Assembly: GCA_019217005.1 (NCBI GenBank)
Contig: JAHBNG010000141.1
Coordinates: 1 to 36,991 of the forward strand
Length of the DNA stretch: 36,991 nucleotides
Direction: 5' to 3'
Origin: Chloroflexi bacterium TSY
GTDB taxonomy: Bacteria > Chloroflexota > Anaerolineae > Caldilineales > Caldilineaceae
Position numbers and translations under genes: made by a program. Of this stretch, positions 1-12,476 are shown piece by piece (position 1 is the first letter of the stretch; the number at the start of each line of letters is the position of its first letter). The notes under the pieces are model-generated. The model did no database searches. It was given only the letters and a program-made list of their open reading frames with translations, and had not been told where the DNA came from.

Positions 1-3295
<3,295 letters not shown>

Positions 3296-3386
3296 CTATC
3301 AAAACCATCATTTTGAATTAGACTTGTGGCGAGTGTTCGACTAGCCAACTGACGGGTTCACACCCTGGTCAGGTGGCCAGTATGCT

Positions 3387-4280
3387 CTATGTACTCGCAC
3401 CATCTGCCAATGCCGCCTGCGCCGCAGCTAACCGCGCAATCGGCACACGGTAAGGACTGCAACTCACATAGTTCAAGCCTGCTACATGACAGAACTCGAT
3501 GCTGTTCGGATCGCCACCATGTTCGCCACAGATGCCTACATGGAGGTCTGGCCGTGTGGTGCGACCAAGCGTCACGCCCATCTCAATCAACTTGCCCACG
3601 CCTGCCCGATCCAATTTCTGGAAGGGGTTGCTGGGTAGGATGCCTTCTTCGACATACTGAATTAAGAACTTCGATTCTGCGTCATCCCGACTAATTCCGA
3701 AGGTCGTTTGGGTCAGATCGTTGGTGCCAAAACTGAAGAACTCAGCCTCTACAGCTAACTCATCAGCGGTAAGAGCCGCACGTGGCACTTCGATCATGGT
3801 ACCAAATTTGAAATCGACCGTCGCCCCCAATTCTTCGAAAACTTCGCCCGACACTCGATCGACCAATTCGTGCATGGCCTTGAGTTCGTTGACATGGCCA
3901 GCCAGCGGAATCATGATTTCTGGGTGGACGTCCACGCCACCGCGTTTGACCCGTGCCGCCGCTTCCAGGATCGCCCGCACCTGCATCTCGGTGATCTCTG
4001 GCATGACGATGCCCAGACGATCGCCCCGCAGACCAAGCATGGGGTTGGACTCGCGCAACGCTTCGACGCGGCTGAGAATATCTTCCTTCTGGCGCACTTC
4101 GGCTAAAGCCGTGTCGATCTCGCTCAGCGTATGGAAGTGCTGTAGCTGCACCGAGGTCTGCCAATTCCTGTACCAAGTCGTCAGGCAGGCAGGAACTCGG
4201 AGCGGTGGGTCGAGCAGACGGATGATGACAGGTTGACCATCCATGGCGCGGAAGAGGCCCTCGAAGTCGCTACGCTGCAT
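3387..4280 (-). CDS. PPDK fragment: C-terminal PEP/pyruvate-binding barrel
   Basis: This is the 297-codon C-terminal piece of ppdK. It begins [20 protein letters not shown] and contains [40 protein letters not shown] and the catalytic-loop sequence [14 protein letters not shown], followed by a normal C-terminus ([10 protein letters not shown]). Between about 4180 and 4090 the family sequence is in another frame ([20 protein letters not shown]), so a pair of opposite or multiple indels lies inside this open stretch. Confidence 0.85.
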   Translation of the reverse strand: MQRSDFEGLFRAMDGQPVIIRLLDPPLRVPACLTTWYRNWQTSVQLQHFHTLSEIDTALAEVRQKEDILSRVEALRESNPMLGLRGDRLGIVMPEITEMQVRAILEAAARVKRGGVDVHPEIMIPLAGHVNELKAMHELVDRVSGEVFEELGATVDFKFGTMIEVPRAALTADELAVEAEFFSFGTNDLTQTTFGISRDDAESKFLIQYVEEGILPSNPFQKLDRAGVGKLIEMGVTLGRTTRPDLHVGICGEHGGDPNSIEFCHVAGLNYVSCSPYRVPIARLAAAQAALADGAST

Positions 4281-6169
4281 GGTGCAACTTTTCCAAGGTA
4301 ATGGCGCGACGTGCCATGATCATCTCTTGCACAATGGGTAGCCGCTCTTCTTGGAAGAACATGTGCTCGGTGCGACAGAGACCGATCCCCTCTGCACCAT
4401 AACGACGGGCGCGGGCTGCATCTTCTGGATAGTCCGCGTTGGCCCAAACCCCAGTGTACGGATTTCGTCCGCCCAACTGAGTAGCGTATTGAGTGCGGTT
4501 TCCGCTCGAAATCGGGATCTTGTGTCTCAAGCTGATCGAGGAAGACTTCACCCGTCCCCATCAATGCTGAGCCAGTCGCCTTCTGATTTCCACGCTGCCA
4601 CTTTCTCGCTCAATGGTCATCAGGCGCTGATCGCTGTTAATGTTCAGTTCCTCGGCACCACAAACAGCAGGAGTCCCAAATTGGCGAGCGACCACAGCAG
4701 CGTGACTGGTGGCGCCTCCACGGCTGGTCAGAATTCCTTTGGCCGCTATCATACCATGTACGTCATCGGGCTTGGTCTCGGGGCGCACCATGATGACGGG
4801 TTGTCCTTCCATAGCCCATTTCTCGGCGGTGTCGGCATCGAAGACAGCCAATCCAACCGCAGCACCCGGACTTGCGTTGACCGCCTTCTCAACCAGCATC
4901 TTGTCGTCCCGTGCGCTGTTTTCACAGCGGCACTAAATTGCGATGTAACAGCATGTCTACCTGTTCCGGCTGTACTCGAGAGATGGCTGTTGCCTTGTCG
5001 ATCAATCCTTCGTTGGCCAGGTCCACAGCGATTTTGATGGCAGCGCGGGCTGTGCGCTTGCCGTCGCGGGTCTGAAGCATCCAGAGCTGGCCCTGTTCAA
5101 TCGTGAATTCCACGTCCTGCATCTCGTGGAAGTGATTTTCCAGCTTGGTACAGATGTCAACAAATTCGGCGTAAACGGCGGGCATATCCTGCTCTAGTTG
5201 GGCAATGGGAACGTGTTGCGGATGCCAGCCACCACATCTTCACCCTGTGCATTGAAAAGATAGTCACCATACAACTCCTTGTCACCGCTGACGGGATTGC
5301 GCGTAAAGGCGACGCCTGTGCCGCTATTTTCGCCCATATTGCCGAAGACTACAGTCTGAATGTTGACGGCGGTACCCAGATCGTGGCGGATGCTGGTGGC
5401 ATTGCGATAGTCGACGGCGCGTTTGCCAAACCAGCTATTGAAGACGGCGCGTGTGGCAAGTTCCAACTGTTTATATGGGTCTTGGGGAAACTGATTGCCT
5501 GAGTAGGCCATAATCAGTCCCTTGAAGCGCTCGGTGATCTGCTGCCATTCGGCCGCGGTCAGCTCGACATCATTGCGCACACCCCGTCCCTCTTTGACCT
5601 CGGCGATGATCTCCTCGAATGGCTCATCTGGCACACCCATCACCACGGACCCAAACATCTGCACCAGGCGACGATAAGAGTCATAGACGAAGCGTGCATC
5701 GCCGATGAGGTCGACCATACGGGCAGCGGTCTCATCGTTGAGTCCGATGTTGAGCACGGTGTCCATCATCCGGCATGGAAAATTTAGCCCGGAACGGCAG
5801 GAGACGAGCAATGGGTTGGTTGGATCGCCAAAACGTTTGCCCGTCTGTTCTTCTAATGCGTGCATCGCTGCCACCTCTTGGTCCCACATACCAGGGGAAC
5901 GACGGTCATAATCCATGTAGGCGTTACAGGCTTCGGTGGTCACCGTAAATCCTGGCGGAACGGGAATTTCAATCCGCGTCATTTCGGCCAGGTTCGCGCC
6001 TTTGCCGCAATAGTGAACGGACGTCGTCCCAGCTTTCAGGCTGGACTTCTGTATATAATTGTTCTAGCTGATTGAATAGATAGACCCATGTTTTAGAGGT
6101 CATTTCTGAGGTCTGCAAAGTTGGGTGGGATTCTTTCGTTTCTGGTTTATCCATGACTAATGTTGACAT
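3387..6169 (-). CDS. ppdK: Pyruvate, phosphate dikinase, frameshifted
   Basis: PPDK interconverts pyruvate, ATP and phosphate with PEP, AMP and pyrophosphate in the cytoplasm. The start at 6169 follows an AAAGGAGGA ribosome site. The N-terminal ATP-grasp domain shows [10 protein letters not shown] and [16 protein letters not shown]. The swivelling phospho-His domain shows [19 protein letters not shown] (about 4710-4760). The C-terminal barrel ends with the PEP-site loop [20 protein letters not shown] (about 3480-3540). The total span of about 2.78 kb fits the family (around 880-900 residues). The frame breaks at about 6010, 5205, 4925, 4560, 4480, 4270 and 4180, mostly as losses in short homopolymers. 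PFOR follows 118 bp downstream, so the pair can link acetyl-CoA to PEP in either direction. A long hairpin lies just upstream (6192-6290). Confidence 0.92.
5194..5982 (-). CDS. PPDK fragment: ATP-grasp nucleotide-binding domain
   Basis: This 262-codon unbroken section of ppdK begins [20 protein letters not shown]. It includes the [20 protein letters not shown] segment, the equivalent of the family's RSGA..SMPGMMDTVLNLGLN nucleotide-binding stretch, and [30 protein letters not shown] departs slightly from the usual SMPGM; this could be another local sequence error or a true variant. The fragment ends at NTFP. Adding one C in the CC run at about 5205 continues it into [19 protein letters not shown]. 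Confidence 0.85.
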   Translation of the reverse strand: MTRIEIPVPPGFTVTTEACNAYMDYDRRSPGMWDQEVAAMHALEEQTGKRFGDPTNPLLVSCRSGLNFPCRMMDTVLNIGLNDETAARMVDLIGDARFVYDSYRRLVQMFGSVVMGVPDEPFEEIIAEVKEGRGVRNDVELTAAEWQQITERFKGLIMAYSGNQFPQDPYKQLELATRAVFNSWFGKRAVDYRNATSIRHDLGTAVNIQTVVFGNMGENSGTGVAFTRNPVSGDKELYGDYLFNAQGEDVVAGIRNTFPLPN

Positions 6170-6191
6170 TCGTTATTCCTCCTTTGAAAAA

Positions 6192-6290
6192 GTGCCTCCG
6201 CATATGGAGGTTAAGAATTAAACTCGGTGTTTAGAAACCAGGTTTCTCAGTACACCGGATTATGTTCTTAATGTCCATATGCAGAGGCAC
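6192..6290. repeat. 99-bp imperfect palindrome upstream of ppdK (terminator, leader or small mobile element)
   Basis: The two ends are inverted repeats of about 26 bp with three mismatches (GTGCCTCyGCATATGGA, then TTAAGAA). A second inner stem, CGGTGT/ACACCG, encloses AGAAACC/GGTTTCT, so the whole block can fold into one long hairpin. Read on the minus strand, the outer stem is followed by TTTTT and then by the ppdK ribosome site. It could therefore end transcription from the DoxX-like gene or attenuate ppdK. No target duplication was seen. Confidence 0.6.
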
Positions 6291-6308
6291 CAAGGATCGA
6301 TTGAATCT

Positions 6309-6465
6309 CTATGCTGGCATCGGGGCCAACTGCTCAGTATCAGCAGTTGACTTATCTCGCCAGGTGCCAAGCCAGGAGAGCAGCCAGTAGTCCAAACCAA
6401 TATAGCCAGCGACCTTCCAGGCCATTATGAGCAAGATGGCGAGTGCAAGGCCAATCAAAATAAAA
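6309..6465 (-). pseudogene. 3' remnant of a DoxX-like membrane protein gene, cut by an insertion sequence
   Basis: Reading the minus strand from the insertion-sequence edge gives an open frame of about 52 codons. It starts YFILIGLALAILLIMAWKVA, continues GYIGLDYWLLSWLGTW and ends APMPA-stop at 6309. The hydrophobic helix followed by W-x-G-x-GLD-x-WLL resembles the C-terminus of DoxX/DoxD-type membrane proteins. No start codon or upstream part exists on this side of the insertion sequence. The right flank of the element is a different gene on the other strand, so the 5' part is missing. The family call is by resemblance only. Confidence 0.5.
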
Positions 6466-7695
6466 TATACGCGAGAAGGTGTTAAACTAGCTCTCCAAAA
6501 GGAGCAAAAATGACAATCTCGCCAGAAATGGTTGAAGTCTTGAAAGAGACGAAGGCCATGTTAAGTGGATACGAAAGAAGGCACTTCATGGCCCAAACGG
6601 TCAAAACGATATGCGAAGGGAGTCCGACGAAAGCAGAACGAGAGTTGGGCTGGAATCGGGCGACGATAGCCAAAGCCCTGGAAGAACTAGAAGGCGGCTT
6701 CTGTTATGTCGACCAAAGCCACCGACGTGGTCGCAAAAGCCGAAGACCATATCCCCACTTTACTGGCCGATATGGTTGAAATCGCCGATCAATTCAGCCA
6801 GACCGATCCCACCTTTCGAACCCCCCAATTGTACACTCGACTAACCGCCGCCGAAATGCGTACCCAGCTCATCGAGCAGAAAGGATACACAGATGAGGAA
6901 TTGCCTGGCGAAGAGGCCATCCGCTTGAAGCTCAATGAGTTAGGCTATGGCTCAAACCGGGTCAAAAAAAGTCAACCAGTGAAAAGATCCCAGAGACCGA
7001 TGCGATCTTTGATAGAATTCATCAGATCAATCAAGAAGCGGATGCAGACGAGACGGTTCTGCGCCTCTTTGGGATGCCAAAGCGACGATTTTACTTGACC
7101 GTTTCTCGAGAGAAGGGATAAGTCGAGTGGTTGTCAAAGCGCTCGATCATGACTTTCAAGATAAGAAGACCGAGAAAGTCACTCCTTTTGGCATTTACCT
7201 CCCTTCAACCAAGGAACTCTTTCTTTACTTGACTCAGTCGAAAGTGACGAGTGACTGTATTGTCGACTGCCTGATTGATTTTTGGGAAAGCGTACGTGAA
7301 CACTTTCCTCACGTCAAGACCCTCGTGATCAATCAGGACAATGGTCCCGAAAATCATACCCGTCGGACTCAGTTTATGTATCGTCTCTCTATTCAGCTCG
7401 CCTGCTACCCTCCTTATCACAGTAAATACAACCCCATCGAACGGGTTTGGGGCCATCTTGAAAAACACTGGAACGGTTCTCTTCTCGATTCTCTTGAGAC
7501 CGTTCTCAATTTTGCCCGTTCTTTTCGCTTTAACCAACTACAACCCTTCGTTCACCTGAATTCCACTCTTTATGAGACCGGCGTCAAACTCACTCAGAAA
7601 GAGATGGACCGTTTGGCACAACGCTTCCAACGTTTACCTGGTTTAGAAAAATGGTTTGTCCTTATTCCCCCTCTCCATTCTCTCGTTCGCGTATA
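6466..7695 (+). mobile_element. ISAzo13-like insertion sequence
   Basis: The element is about 1.23 kb. Its ends are short inverted repeats reading TATACGCGA at the left and, complemented, TATACGCGA at the right. It carries one transposase gene spread over several frames. No convincing target duplication longer than TA was found. Both flanking genes stop abruptly at its edges: the minus-strand DoxX-like tail on the left and a plus-strand channel gene on the right. Confidence 0.7.
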
Positions 7696-7696
7696 A
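6510..7696 (+). pseudogene. ISAzo13-family transposase, frameshifted
   Basis: The product resembles the Rhodopirellula-type/ISAzo13 DDE transposases. The N-terminal part (6510-6779) starts MTISPEMVEVLKETKAMLSG after an AAAGGAG site. The middle part (6770-7000) carries HIPTLLADMVEIADQF and GYGSNRVKKSQP. The C-terminal catalytic part (7127-7696) has VINQDNGPENHTRRTQFM and YPPYHSKYNPIERVWGHLEK, the diagnostic Asp/Asn and Glu segments. Frame breaks lie near 6740 (two), 6985 and 7070. Restoring one base in local A, G or T runs at each rebuilds a family-like reading such as RGRKKPEDH. The copy is therefore either inactive or merely mis-sequenced. Confidence 0.75.
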
Positions 7697-9152
7697 TTAT
7701 TTTTTTGGTTTAGCCTTAGGTGAAATCACCACCCGTCTACTACGTAGCGGAAACCCGATGGCTCAAACTGCTGGACAATTGCGTCATCTTCTGTTGCCTG
7801 TGCTCGCTCTCTTTCTTATTGTTTGGCAACTCTTTGAGCAAAGTCGCGCTGATCTATCCGTTCGTATATTGGAAACTGTTGTTTGGGCGAGCGTGATTGT
7901 TGTGGGGCTGACTTTTCTCAATAACATCACGAGCTTTCGTGACTTGAATCCTGCAAATTGGATCAACAATGTCCCTGCTCTTTTCTTTGCATTAAGTCGG
8001 GCTGTAGTGGTGATCTTTGTGGCTTATTATGTGCTCGCTGGCGTCTGGCAGGTCGATGTGAGTAGCCTTTTTACGGCGGTGGGTATTGGTGCCTTGGCCG
8101 TTTCTTTTGCACTTCAGGATACGTTGAGCAACCTTGTATCTGGTTTCTTATTGCTTGTTGATAAACCGTTTCAGGTTGGCGATTTTATTGTTTTTCGCGG
8201 TGATTGGATGCAAGTAGTGGAAGTTGGTTGGCGAGCCACCAAGTTAAAGAGTTCTTCCAAACTTGGCCATTTTATCATTCCGAACGGCATTCTCAGTAAA
8301 GATGCTATTCTCAATTACGAAAGTGCAACTGAAGGGTATATTGTACGATTCGACGATCATATTACGTTCTCGTATAACGATCCGCCCAATCAAGTGGTTG
8401 ATGTTTTATATGAGGTCTTACATAGTTCAGATTTAATCTGTAACACGCCTGCACCTGGGGTCTATATATGTAACTATTTGGATAGAGGAATTGAATACCG
8501 CATGCGCTTTTGGATGGATTTTTGGGATTGGTGGCCCGCTCTGCATCAATTACGCGCCAATATCTACTATGCTGCCAAACGCCATGGACTGACAATGCCT
8601 TATCCAACGACAATGCAATATCGTGATGATATGAGCGCGCTCCAGCCTCCTGACCGTAGCACAGAACTGTTAGAACGTCTGCGGACCGTACCTGTCTTTA
8701 CATCTCTACCTGAGCGAACAATCGAGCGTTTGGCTCAGTCTGCACGACTCACCAATTATGGTGCGACTGAACGGATCGTGCGTCAAGGACAATCTGATGA
8801 AGGGTTGTACGTAATCCACGATGGAGCCGTGTTGTTAACTGTGAGCGATAGCAGTGGAGAGTCTCATGAGGTTGCGCGGCTCATTCCCGGTGATATCTTT
8901 GGCGAGATGGCGCTTCTACGCAATGATCCCAGCCCGATATCGGCGACAGCCGTGACCGACTCTGAGGTACTGATTTTGGATCATACGGCAATTGCTATCC
9001 TCAGTGATGAACATCAACGCTTTGGGCTGGAGATGAATGCGGTCATCGAAGAGCGTCAGCAACAACTAACTGTGGCGTTGGGCGCAGAGCTATTTCAGAT
9101 ACAGCAAAGCACGCACAATGGATGGATTGAGCTGATTCGAGGGGCGTCCTGA
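7656..9152 (+). CDS. MscS-type mechanosensitive channel with C-terminal cyclic-nucleotide-binding domain
   Basis: This is an inner-membrane channel of the MscS class fused to a cNMP/Crp-like sensor domain. Hydrophobic segments lie at about residues 40-60, 70-90 and 110-135. The MscS core follows: SLFTAVGIGALAVSFALQDT as pore helix, then LVSGFLLLVDKPFQVGDFIV and FIIPNGILS. A cNMP-binding fold spans about residues 340-455 (RQGQSDEGLYVIHDGAV, PGDIFGEMALL). The first 13 or so codons of the open frame belong to the adjacent insertion sequence, so the natural start and probably the first transmembrane segment are lost or replaced. It may now be translated from a start inside the element. The rest looks intact. 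Confidence 0.85.
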   Translation: MSLFPLSILSFAYNYFFGLALGEITTRLLRSGNPMAQTAGQLRHLLLPVLALFLIVWQLFEQSRADLSVRILETVVWASVIVVGLTFLNNITSFRDLNPANWINNVPALFFALSRAVVVIFVAYYVLAGVWQVDVSSLFTAVGIGALAVSFALQDTLSNLVSGFLLLVDKPFQVGDFIVFRGDWMQVVEVGWRATKLKSSSKLGHFIIPNGILSKDAILNYESATEGYIVRFDDHITFSYNDPPNQVVDVLYEVLHSSDLICNTPAPGVYICNYLDRGIEYRMRFWMDFWDWWPALHQLRANIYYAAKRHGLTMPYPTTMQYRDDMSALQPPDRSTELLERLRTVPVFTSLPERTIERLAQSARLTNYGATERIVRQGQSDEGLYVIHDGAVLLTVSDSSGESHEVARLIPGDIFGEMALLRNDPSPISATAVTDSEVLILDHTAIAILSDEHQRFGLEMNAVIEERQQQLTVALGAELFQIQQSTHNGWIELIRGAS

Positions 9153-9371
9153 TAGAACGTATACAACTACCCTGCGACGATAACTTGAAAGGATATCACC
9201 ACATGCCTAGTTATGGTAGAGGATGCAACCCGTCTCGATGTATACTCCGCAGCAGCACATCATAACATTCTTTCTCGACTAAAAAGTGTTATTTTATGGC
9301 GCTGCTCAGTATAGATGGTGTTCAAAAATAAAACCGGATGAATGTTTTGTCTGACAACACGGAGAAAACTG
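9153..9371. other. Intergenic region with one weak palindrome
   Basis: There is no credible gene in this 219-bp gap. A loose inverted repeat (GCAGC...GCTGC with ATAACA/TGTTAT inside, about 9250-9306) could be a weak terminator for the channel gene. A GGAGAA ribosome site for the methyltransferase is at 9361-9366. Confidence 0.4.
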
Positions 9372-10118
9372 ATGACACCCATATTCAAACCAGCTTTTAC
9401 GCCGGATGCTTACCATAAATTTTACTCGATATTTGATCACTACAATAAGGAGCTTGTCGCAATTGCCAAATCGCTCATCAATGATGAACCAGATTTACTT
9501 CTGGATTTGGCCTGTGGGACCGGCTTATCAGCGTCGGCCCTGCGGGCCAACTTTGATAACGCAGCCATTTTGGGCGTAGATATTGCAGCTGATCTAGTTG
9601 ATTTTGCCCAGACATCAACGATTGACCCCAAGATTGAATTCCGCCGGGCCGAAATCGCCGAGATACTAGATGATATCGCCCCGGGGTCCATCGATCTTAT
9701 TTTTGTCAAATCTGCCTATCATTACTTTGACGACCAGATCCCTTTTTCGCGACTCAAAAAAGTGCTTAGCGACTACGGTGTGATCGTCGTTGCCGAACGG
9801 ACAGCACGCTCTGCTCAATCCTACCCACTGCCCAACATCGCCAGCCATCATTGGACCAACTTTTTTTCACAATCACAAGTGGACCGTCGCTTTGCCGGGG
9901 CTCGATCCGCATCGATGAAGCTGTCCGTTAGTTGCTATGGGGAGTTTGTCAAGATACCAACCTTCGACTATCTGACGGCAGTTTCGGCGAATCAGCTCTT
10001 TGGGGTATCGGCGCTAAAGCCCGATCTTGTTATGCAGTGGATAAACAATCAACTGACGCCGGAGTCTGCAACAGTCACTGTCTTTGAGGAGTTTTGGCTC
10101 TATCTACTACGCAATTAA
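9372..10118 (+). CDS. Class I SAM-dependent methyltransferase
   Basis: This is a cytoplasmic methyltransferase of the Rossmann-fold type with an unknown acceptor. Motif I is LLLDLACGTGLSASAL (residues about 41-56). It is followed by ILGVDIAADLVDFAQ (motif II acid), a FRRAEIAEIL stretch and IDLIFVKSAYHYFD (motif IV). At about 248 residues it is typical for the group. I chose ATG 9372 because GGAGAA lies six bases upstream and it begins cleanly with MTPIFKPAFTP; the upstream codons look non-coding. It stands alone between the channel gene and a convergent broken gene, so there is no operon clue to its substrate. Confidence 0.8.
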   Translation: MTPIFKPAFTPDAYHKFYSIFDHYNKELVAIAKSLINDEPDLLLDLACGTGLSASALRANFDNAAILGVDIAADLVDFAQTSTIDPKIEFRRAEIAEILDDIAPGSIDLIFVKSAYHYFDDQIPFSRLKKVLSDYGVIVVAERTARSAQSYPLPNIASHHWTNFFSQSQVDRRFAGARSASMKLSVSCYGEFVKIPTFDYLTAVSANQLFGVSALKPDLVMQWINNQLTPESATVTVFEEFWLYLLRN

Positions 10119-10157
10119 AGCGCGTCCTAAAATAGATCTGACGCATTTTTATATCTA

Positions 10158-10339
10158 TTATACGGCAAAGACTCGAAAACCTTGGTTCCCAAAACAGTAG
10201 ATCACATATTGAGCGATCTGTGCCTCAGGGTATTCGTGGCGCAGACCCTCTACATAGCCGGCAATTTGCTTTGCATCGTCAAGCTGTAGTTCGAATGCGT
10301 CAATCGTCGTATTGCATTTGCGAAACTCACTATTGGAAC
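10158..10339 (-). pseudogene. Small 3' gene remnant (family not recognised)
   Basis: The minus-strand frame continues directly after the stop of the PPOX-family gene. It reads about 60 codons without a start, ending QIAQYVIYCFGNQGFRVFAV-stop. The segment FELQLDDAKQIAGYVEGL then RHEYPEAQIAQYVIY looks like genuine coding sequence, with an amphipathic helix and strand pattern. It seems to be the tail of a gene whose front is gone. I do not recognise the family. Confidence 0.35.
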
Positions 10340-10343
10340 TATA

Positions 10344-10956
10344 CTACCAGCGATAATGCTTATACTTCTCTGCCCAACCGCCTCCGTGCCAAGTCGTGAT
10401 TTTTGCTGGTCGCACAAGAAAGAGCCAACGCGGTTCATTGAGCGATGCCTCTAAGTATTTGAGTCCGGCCTCGCCTCGATAGCGAAAGGCCATTTCGCGT
10501 CCGATTTCAACCCAACGCCCACCTGTATTTGGTTCTTCAATCAATTCTGCATCCCCCTTAACGATGACCCGTGCCCCTTCTTCAGTATCCATACAGAGCG
10601 AGACACGAGGGTTCTGCTTCATGAAATTGGCCCAAGCAGAGCGAGCGCGTGGTATAATGTAGAAACCGTGGGGTGGTTCATTTTAGCTGGATAGATAGGT
10701 TTACACTTTTAGAAACAGAAAGAACGTTTATATTCTCTGATTTCGCCGGTTCTCAGAGAGAAAACGGTCTCATATAGATTTTTGTCTATATATCAAAAGT
10801 GTAAACCTAATTTTGAACCACCCCGAAACCGTCATCGGCATACTGAAACCAAACGGGCACCACGTATGGATACCCATCGTCATCCAAACAACCCAAATGG
10901 CAGAGTACATCTGATGCAAGAAATGCATTGAGTTCCTGATCGGTCATACGAGGCAT
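10344..10956 (-). pseudogene. Pyridoxamine 5'-phosphate oxidase-like (PPOX/F420-type) protein, split by a 155-bp element
   Basis: The start codon at 10956 follows AGGAGA. The first part reads MPRMTDQELNAFLASDVLCH, then LGCLDDDGYPYVVPVWFQYA, the flavin-binding first strands of the PPOX fold. The reading is then interrupted by the miniature element at 10670-10824. The second part resumes as YIIPRARSAWANFMKQNPRV and ends GGGWAEKYKHYRW at 10344. Removing the element and one copy of its 8-bp duplication restores one open frame of 149 residues, a normal length for this family. The gene was therefore intact until a recent insertion. As it stands it encodes about 49 residues ending in GVVQN. It probably bound FMN, F420 or heme; the substrate is unknown. 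Confidence 0.85.
10670..10824 (+). mobile_element. 155-bp MITE-like element, copy 1 (inside the PPOX-family gene)
   Basis: The element begins GGGGTGGTTCA and ends TGAACCACCCC, with a second inverted pair AGGTTTACACTTTT/AAAAGTGTAAACCT further in. Inner stems are CTCTGA/TCAGAG and ATATAGA/TCTATAT. It is flanked by the direct repeat GAAACCGT at 10662-10669 and 10825-10832. It has no open frame large enough for a transposase. All 155 bases match the other two copies. Confidence 0.93.
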
Positions 10957-11065
10957 GGTGTTTCTCCTTTGGTTTAATTCTGATTGAATCTGATGACGCA
11001 CTCAACTCAAACACGTTCAATCATACCAAAGTGTTCCAATTTTGAATACAAAGAGGAGCTCCGCT

Positions 11066-12466
11066 ATGGCAATCCCAATCAAAATCGGCGTAATCGGTGC
11101 TGGTAGTGCCACGTTTTCGCTCGGTCTGGTCAAAGATCTCTGTTTGACCCCCAATCTAGCAGATGGTTTTGTTCATTTCATGGATGTAAATGCCGCCCGA
11201 CTCGACATGATCCATAAGCTGGCGGCGCGCTATAGTGATGAACTTGGTTCCGATCTACGTATTGAGAGTACCACAGATCGACGGGCAGTGCTACAAGATG
11301 CAGATTTTGTCATCAACACGGCTGCTGTCAAGAGCCATTATCATCAGGCCGATATGCGCGACGTCATTGCCAAACACGGTTACTACCACAGCACTGGGGC
11401 AAGCGTACCCGGTAGTTACTACAACTACAAGTTGATGATGGACGTGGTTCATGATATGGAGGAGATCTGTCCGAACGCCTGGCTGATTCAGTCTGGTAAC
11501 CCCGTCTTCTCTGGCTGCACATTGATGACGCGGGAGAGCGACATCAAGATCTGTGGGCTGTGTCACGGTCATTATGGTGTTTTGGAGATCGCCAGAACAT
11601 TGGGTGTTCCCATTACGAACTTGAACGAACTCACCTGGCAGGCTCCCGGCCTGAACCACAACGTCTGGCTTACCCACTTCTTCCATGCAGGCCAAGATCT
11701 CTATCCTATTTTGGATGAATGGATTGAGACCAAGGCTCAGAAGTATTGGGCAACGCACGTACCAGATCGCACCCACGACATCCAGATGTCGCGCGGTGCA
11801 ATTCATCAATACAAACTTTATGGTCATATGCCCATTGGCGATACGGTGCGCCGCGGCGGTTGGTGGTATCACACCGATATTGAGACGAAAAAGTTCTGGT
11901 TCGGCGACCGATTTGGTGGACCTGATACTCACATTGCCCGTCCCTTCTATGTGGAAAACTTGGACAAGAAGATCGCCATGATGACCGAATTGGCCAATGA
12001 TCCATCGGCCAGTCTCGTCGAGAACCTGGGTGCCGAAAAGACAAAAGAACAACAGGTGCCCATCATCGATGCGTTGGTAAACAATGTCGCTGGCGAATTT
12101 GAGGTCAACGTGCCCAACAACGGGGCAATCGAAGGCATCCCAGACGATGTAGTGGTGGAGGTACCCGCCTGGATCGACAAGCGGGGGATTCAGCCGTTGC
12201 GCGTGGGCAAACTACCGCCCAAGATCATGTACGAACACATCTTACCTGAATGGCTGGACATGGAGCGCGATCTGCTGGCCTTCAAGACTGGGGACCGCAC
12301 GCAGTTGGTGTTTAATGCATTGACCTCACCCTTTACTCACTCATATGAGCAAGGCGTTGGGATGATGGAAGATATTATGAATATGCCAGGTCATGAAGAG
12401 GTAAATGAGTTCTTCAAATATAGCAACGGCGAGGCGTCTTTGATGCTGAAGCGGGATTTGGCATAG
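11066..12466 (+). CDS. Glycoside hydrolase family 4 (alpha-galactosidase/glucosidase/galacturonidase-like)
   Basis: This is an NAD- and metal-dependent glycosidase acting by the oxidation-elimination mechanism of GH4 in the cytoplasm. The N-terminal Rossmann motif is IGVIGAGSATFSLGLVKDLC (residues about 7-26). The metal and substrate region shows SGNPVFSGC (about 145-153) and GLCHGHYGVLE with the metal-site Cys and His. It continues as LNHNVWLTHFFHAGQDLYP. The length of about 466 residues is usual for the family. ATG 11066 is preceded by GAGGAG at good spacing. The exact sugar cannot be told, since GH4 covers alpha- and beta-linked substrates. It is divergent from the PPOX-family gene and converges with the response regulator, with only 10 bp between their stops. 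Confidence 0.85.
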   Translation: MAIPIKIGVIGAGSATFSLGLVKDLCLTPNLADGFVHFMDVNAARLDMIHKLAARYSDELGSDLRIESTTDRRAVLQDADFVINTAAVKSHYHQADMRDVIAKHGYYHSTGASVPGSYYNYKLMMDVVHDMEEICPNAWLIQSGNPVFSGCTLMTRESDIKICGLCHGHYGVLEIARTLGVPITNLNELTWQAPGLNHNVWLTHFFHAGQDLYPILDEWIETKAQKYWATHVPDRTHDIQMSRGAIHQYKLYGHMPIGDTVRRGGWWYHTDIETKKFWFGDRFGGPDTHIARPFYVENLDKKIAMMTELANDPSASLVENLGAEKTKEQQVPIIDALVNNVAGEFEVNVPNNGAIEGIPDDVVVEVPAWIDKRGIQPLRVGKLPPKIMYEHILPEWLDMERDLLAFKTGDRTQLVFNALTSPFTHSYEQGVGMMEDIMNMPGHEEVNEFFKYSNGEASLMLKRDLA

Positions 12467-12476
12467 AAGATTCGAA

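Noticed and set aside
3721..4236. A 171-codon plus-strand open frame opposite ppdK
   Set aside because: It is the antisense of the conserved PEP-binding region and shows no family motif of its own.
6700..7130. Programmed ribosomal frameshifting in the ISAzo13-like transposase
   Set aside because: The frame changes are several, do not sit on a clear slippery heptamer, and are explained by single-base losses in short runs as elsewhere in the window.
11291..12052. A 253-codon minus-strand open frame opposite the GH4 gene
   Set aside because: It overlaps a well-supported GH4 enzyme, has no ribosome site and reads as a low-information shadow.
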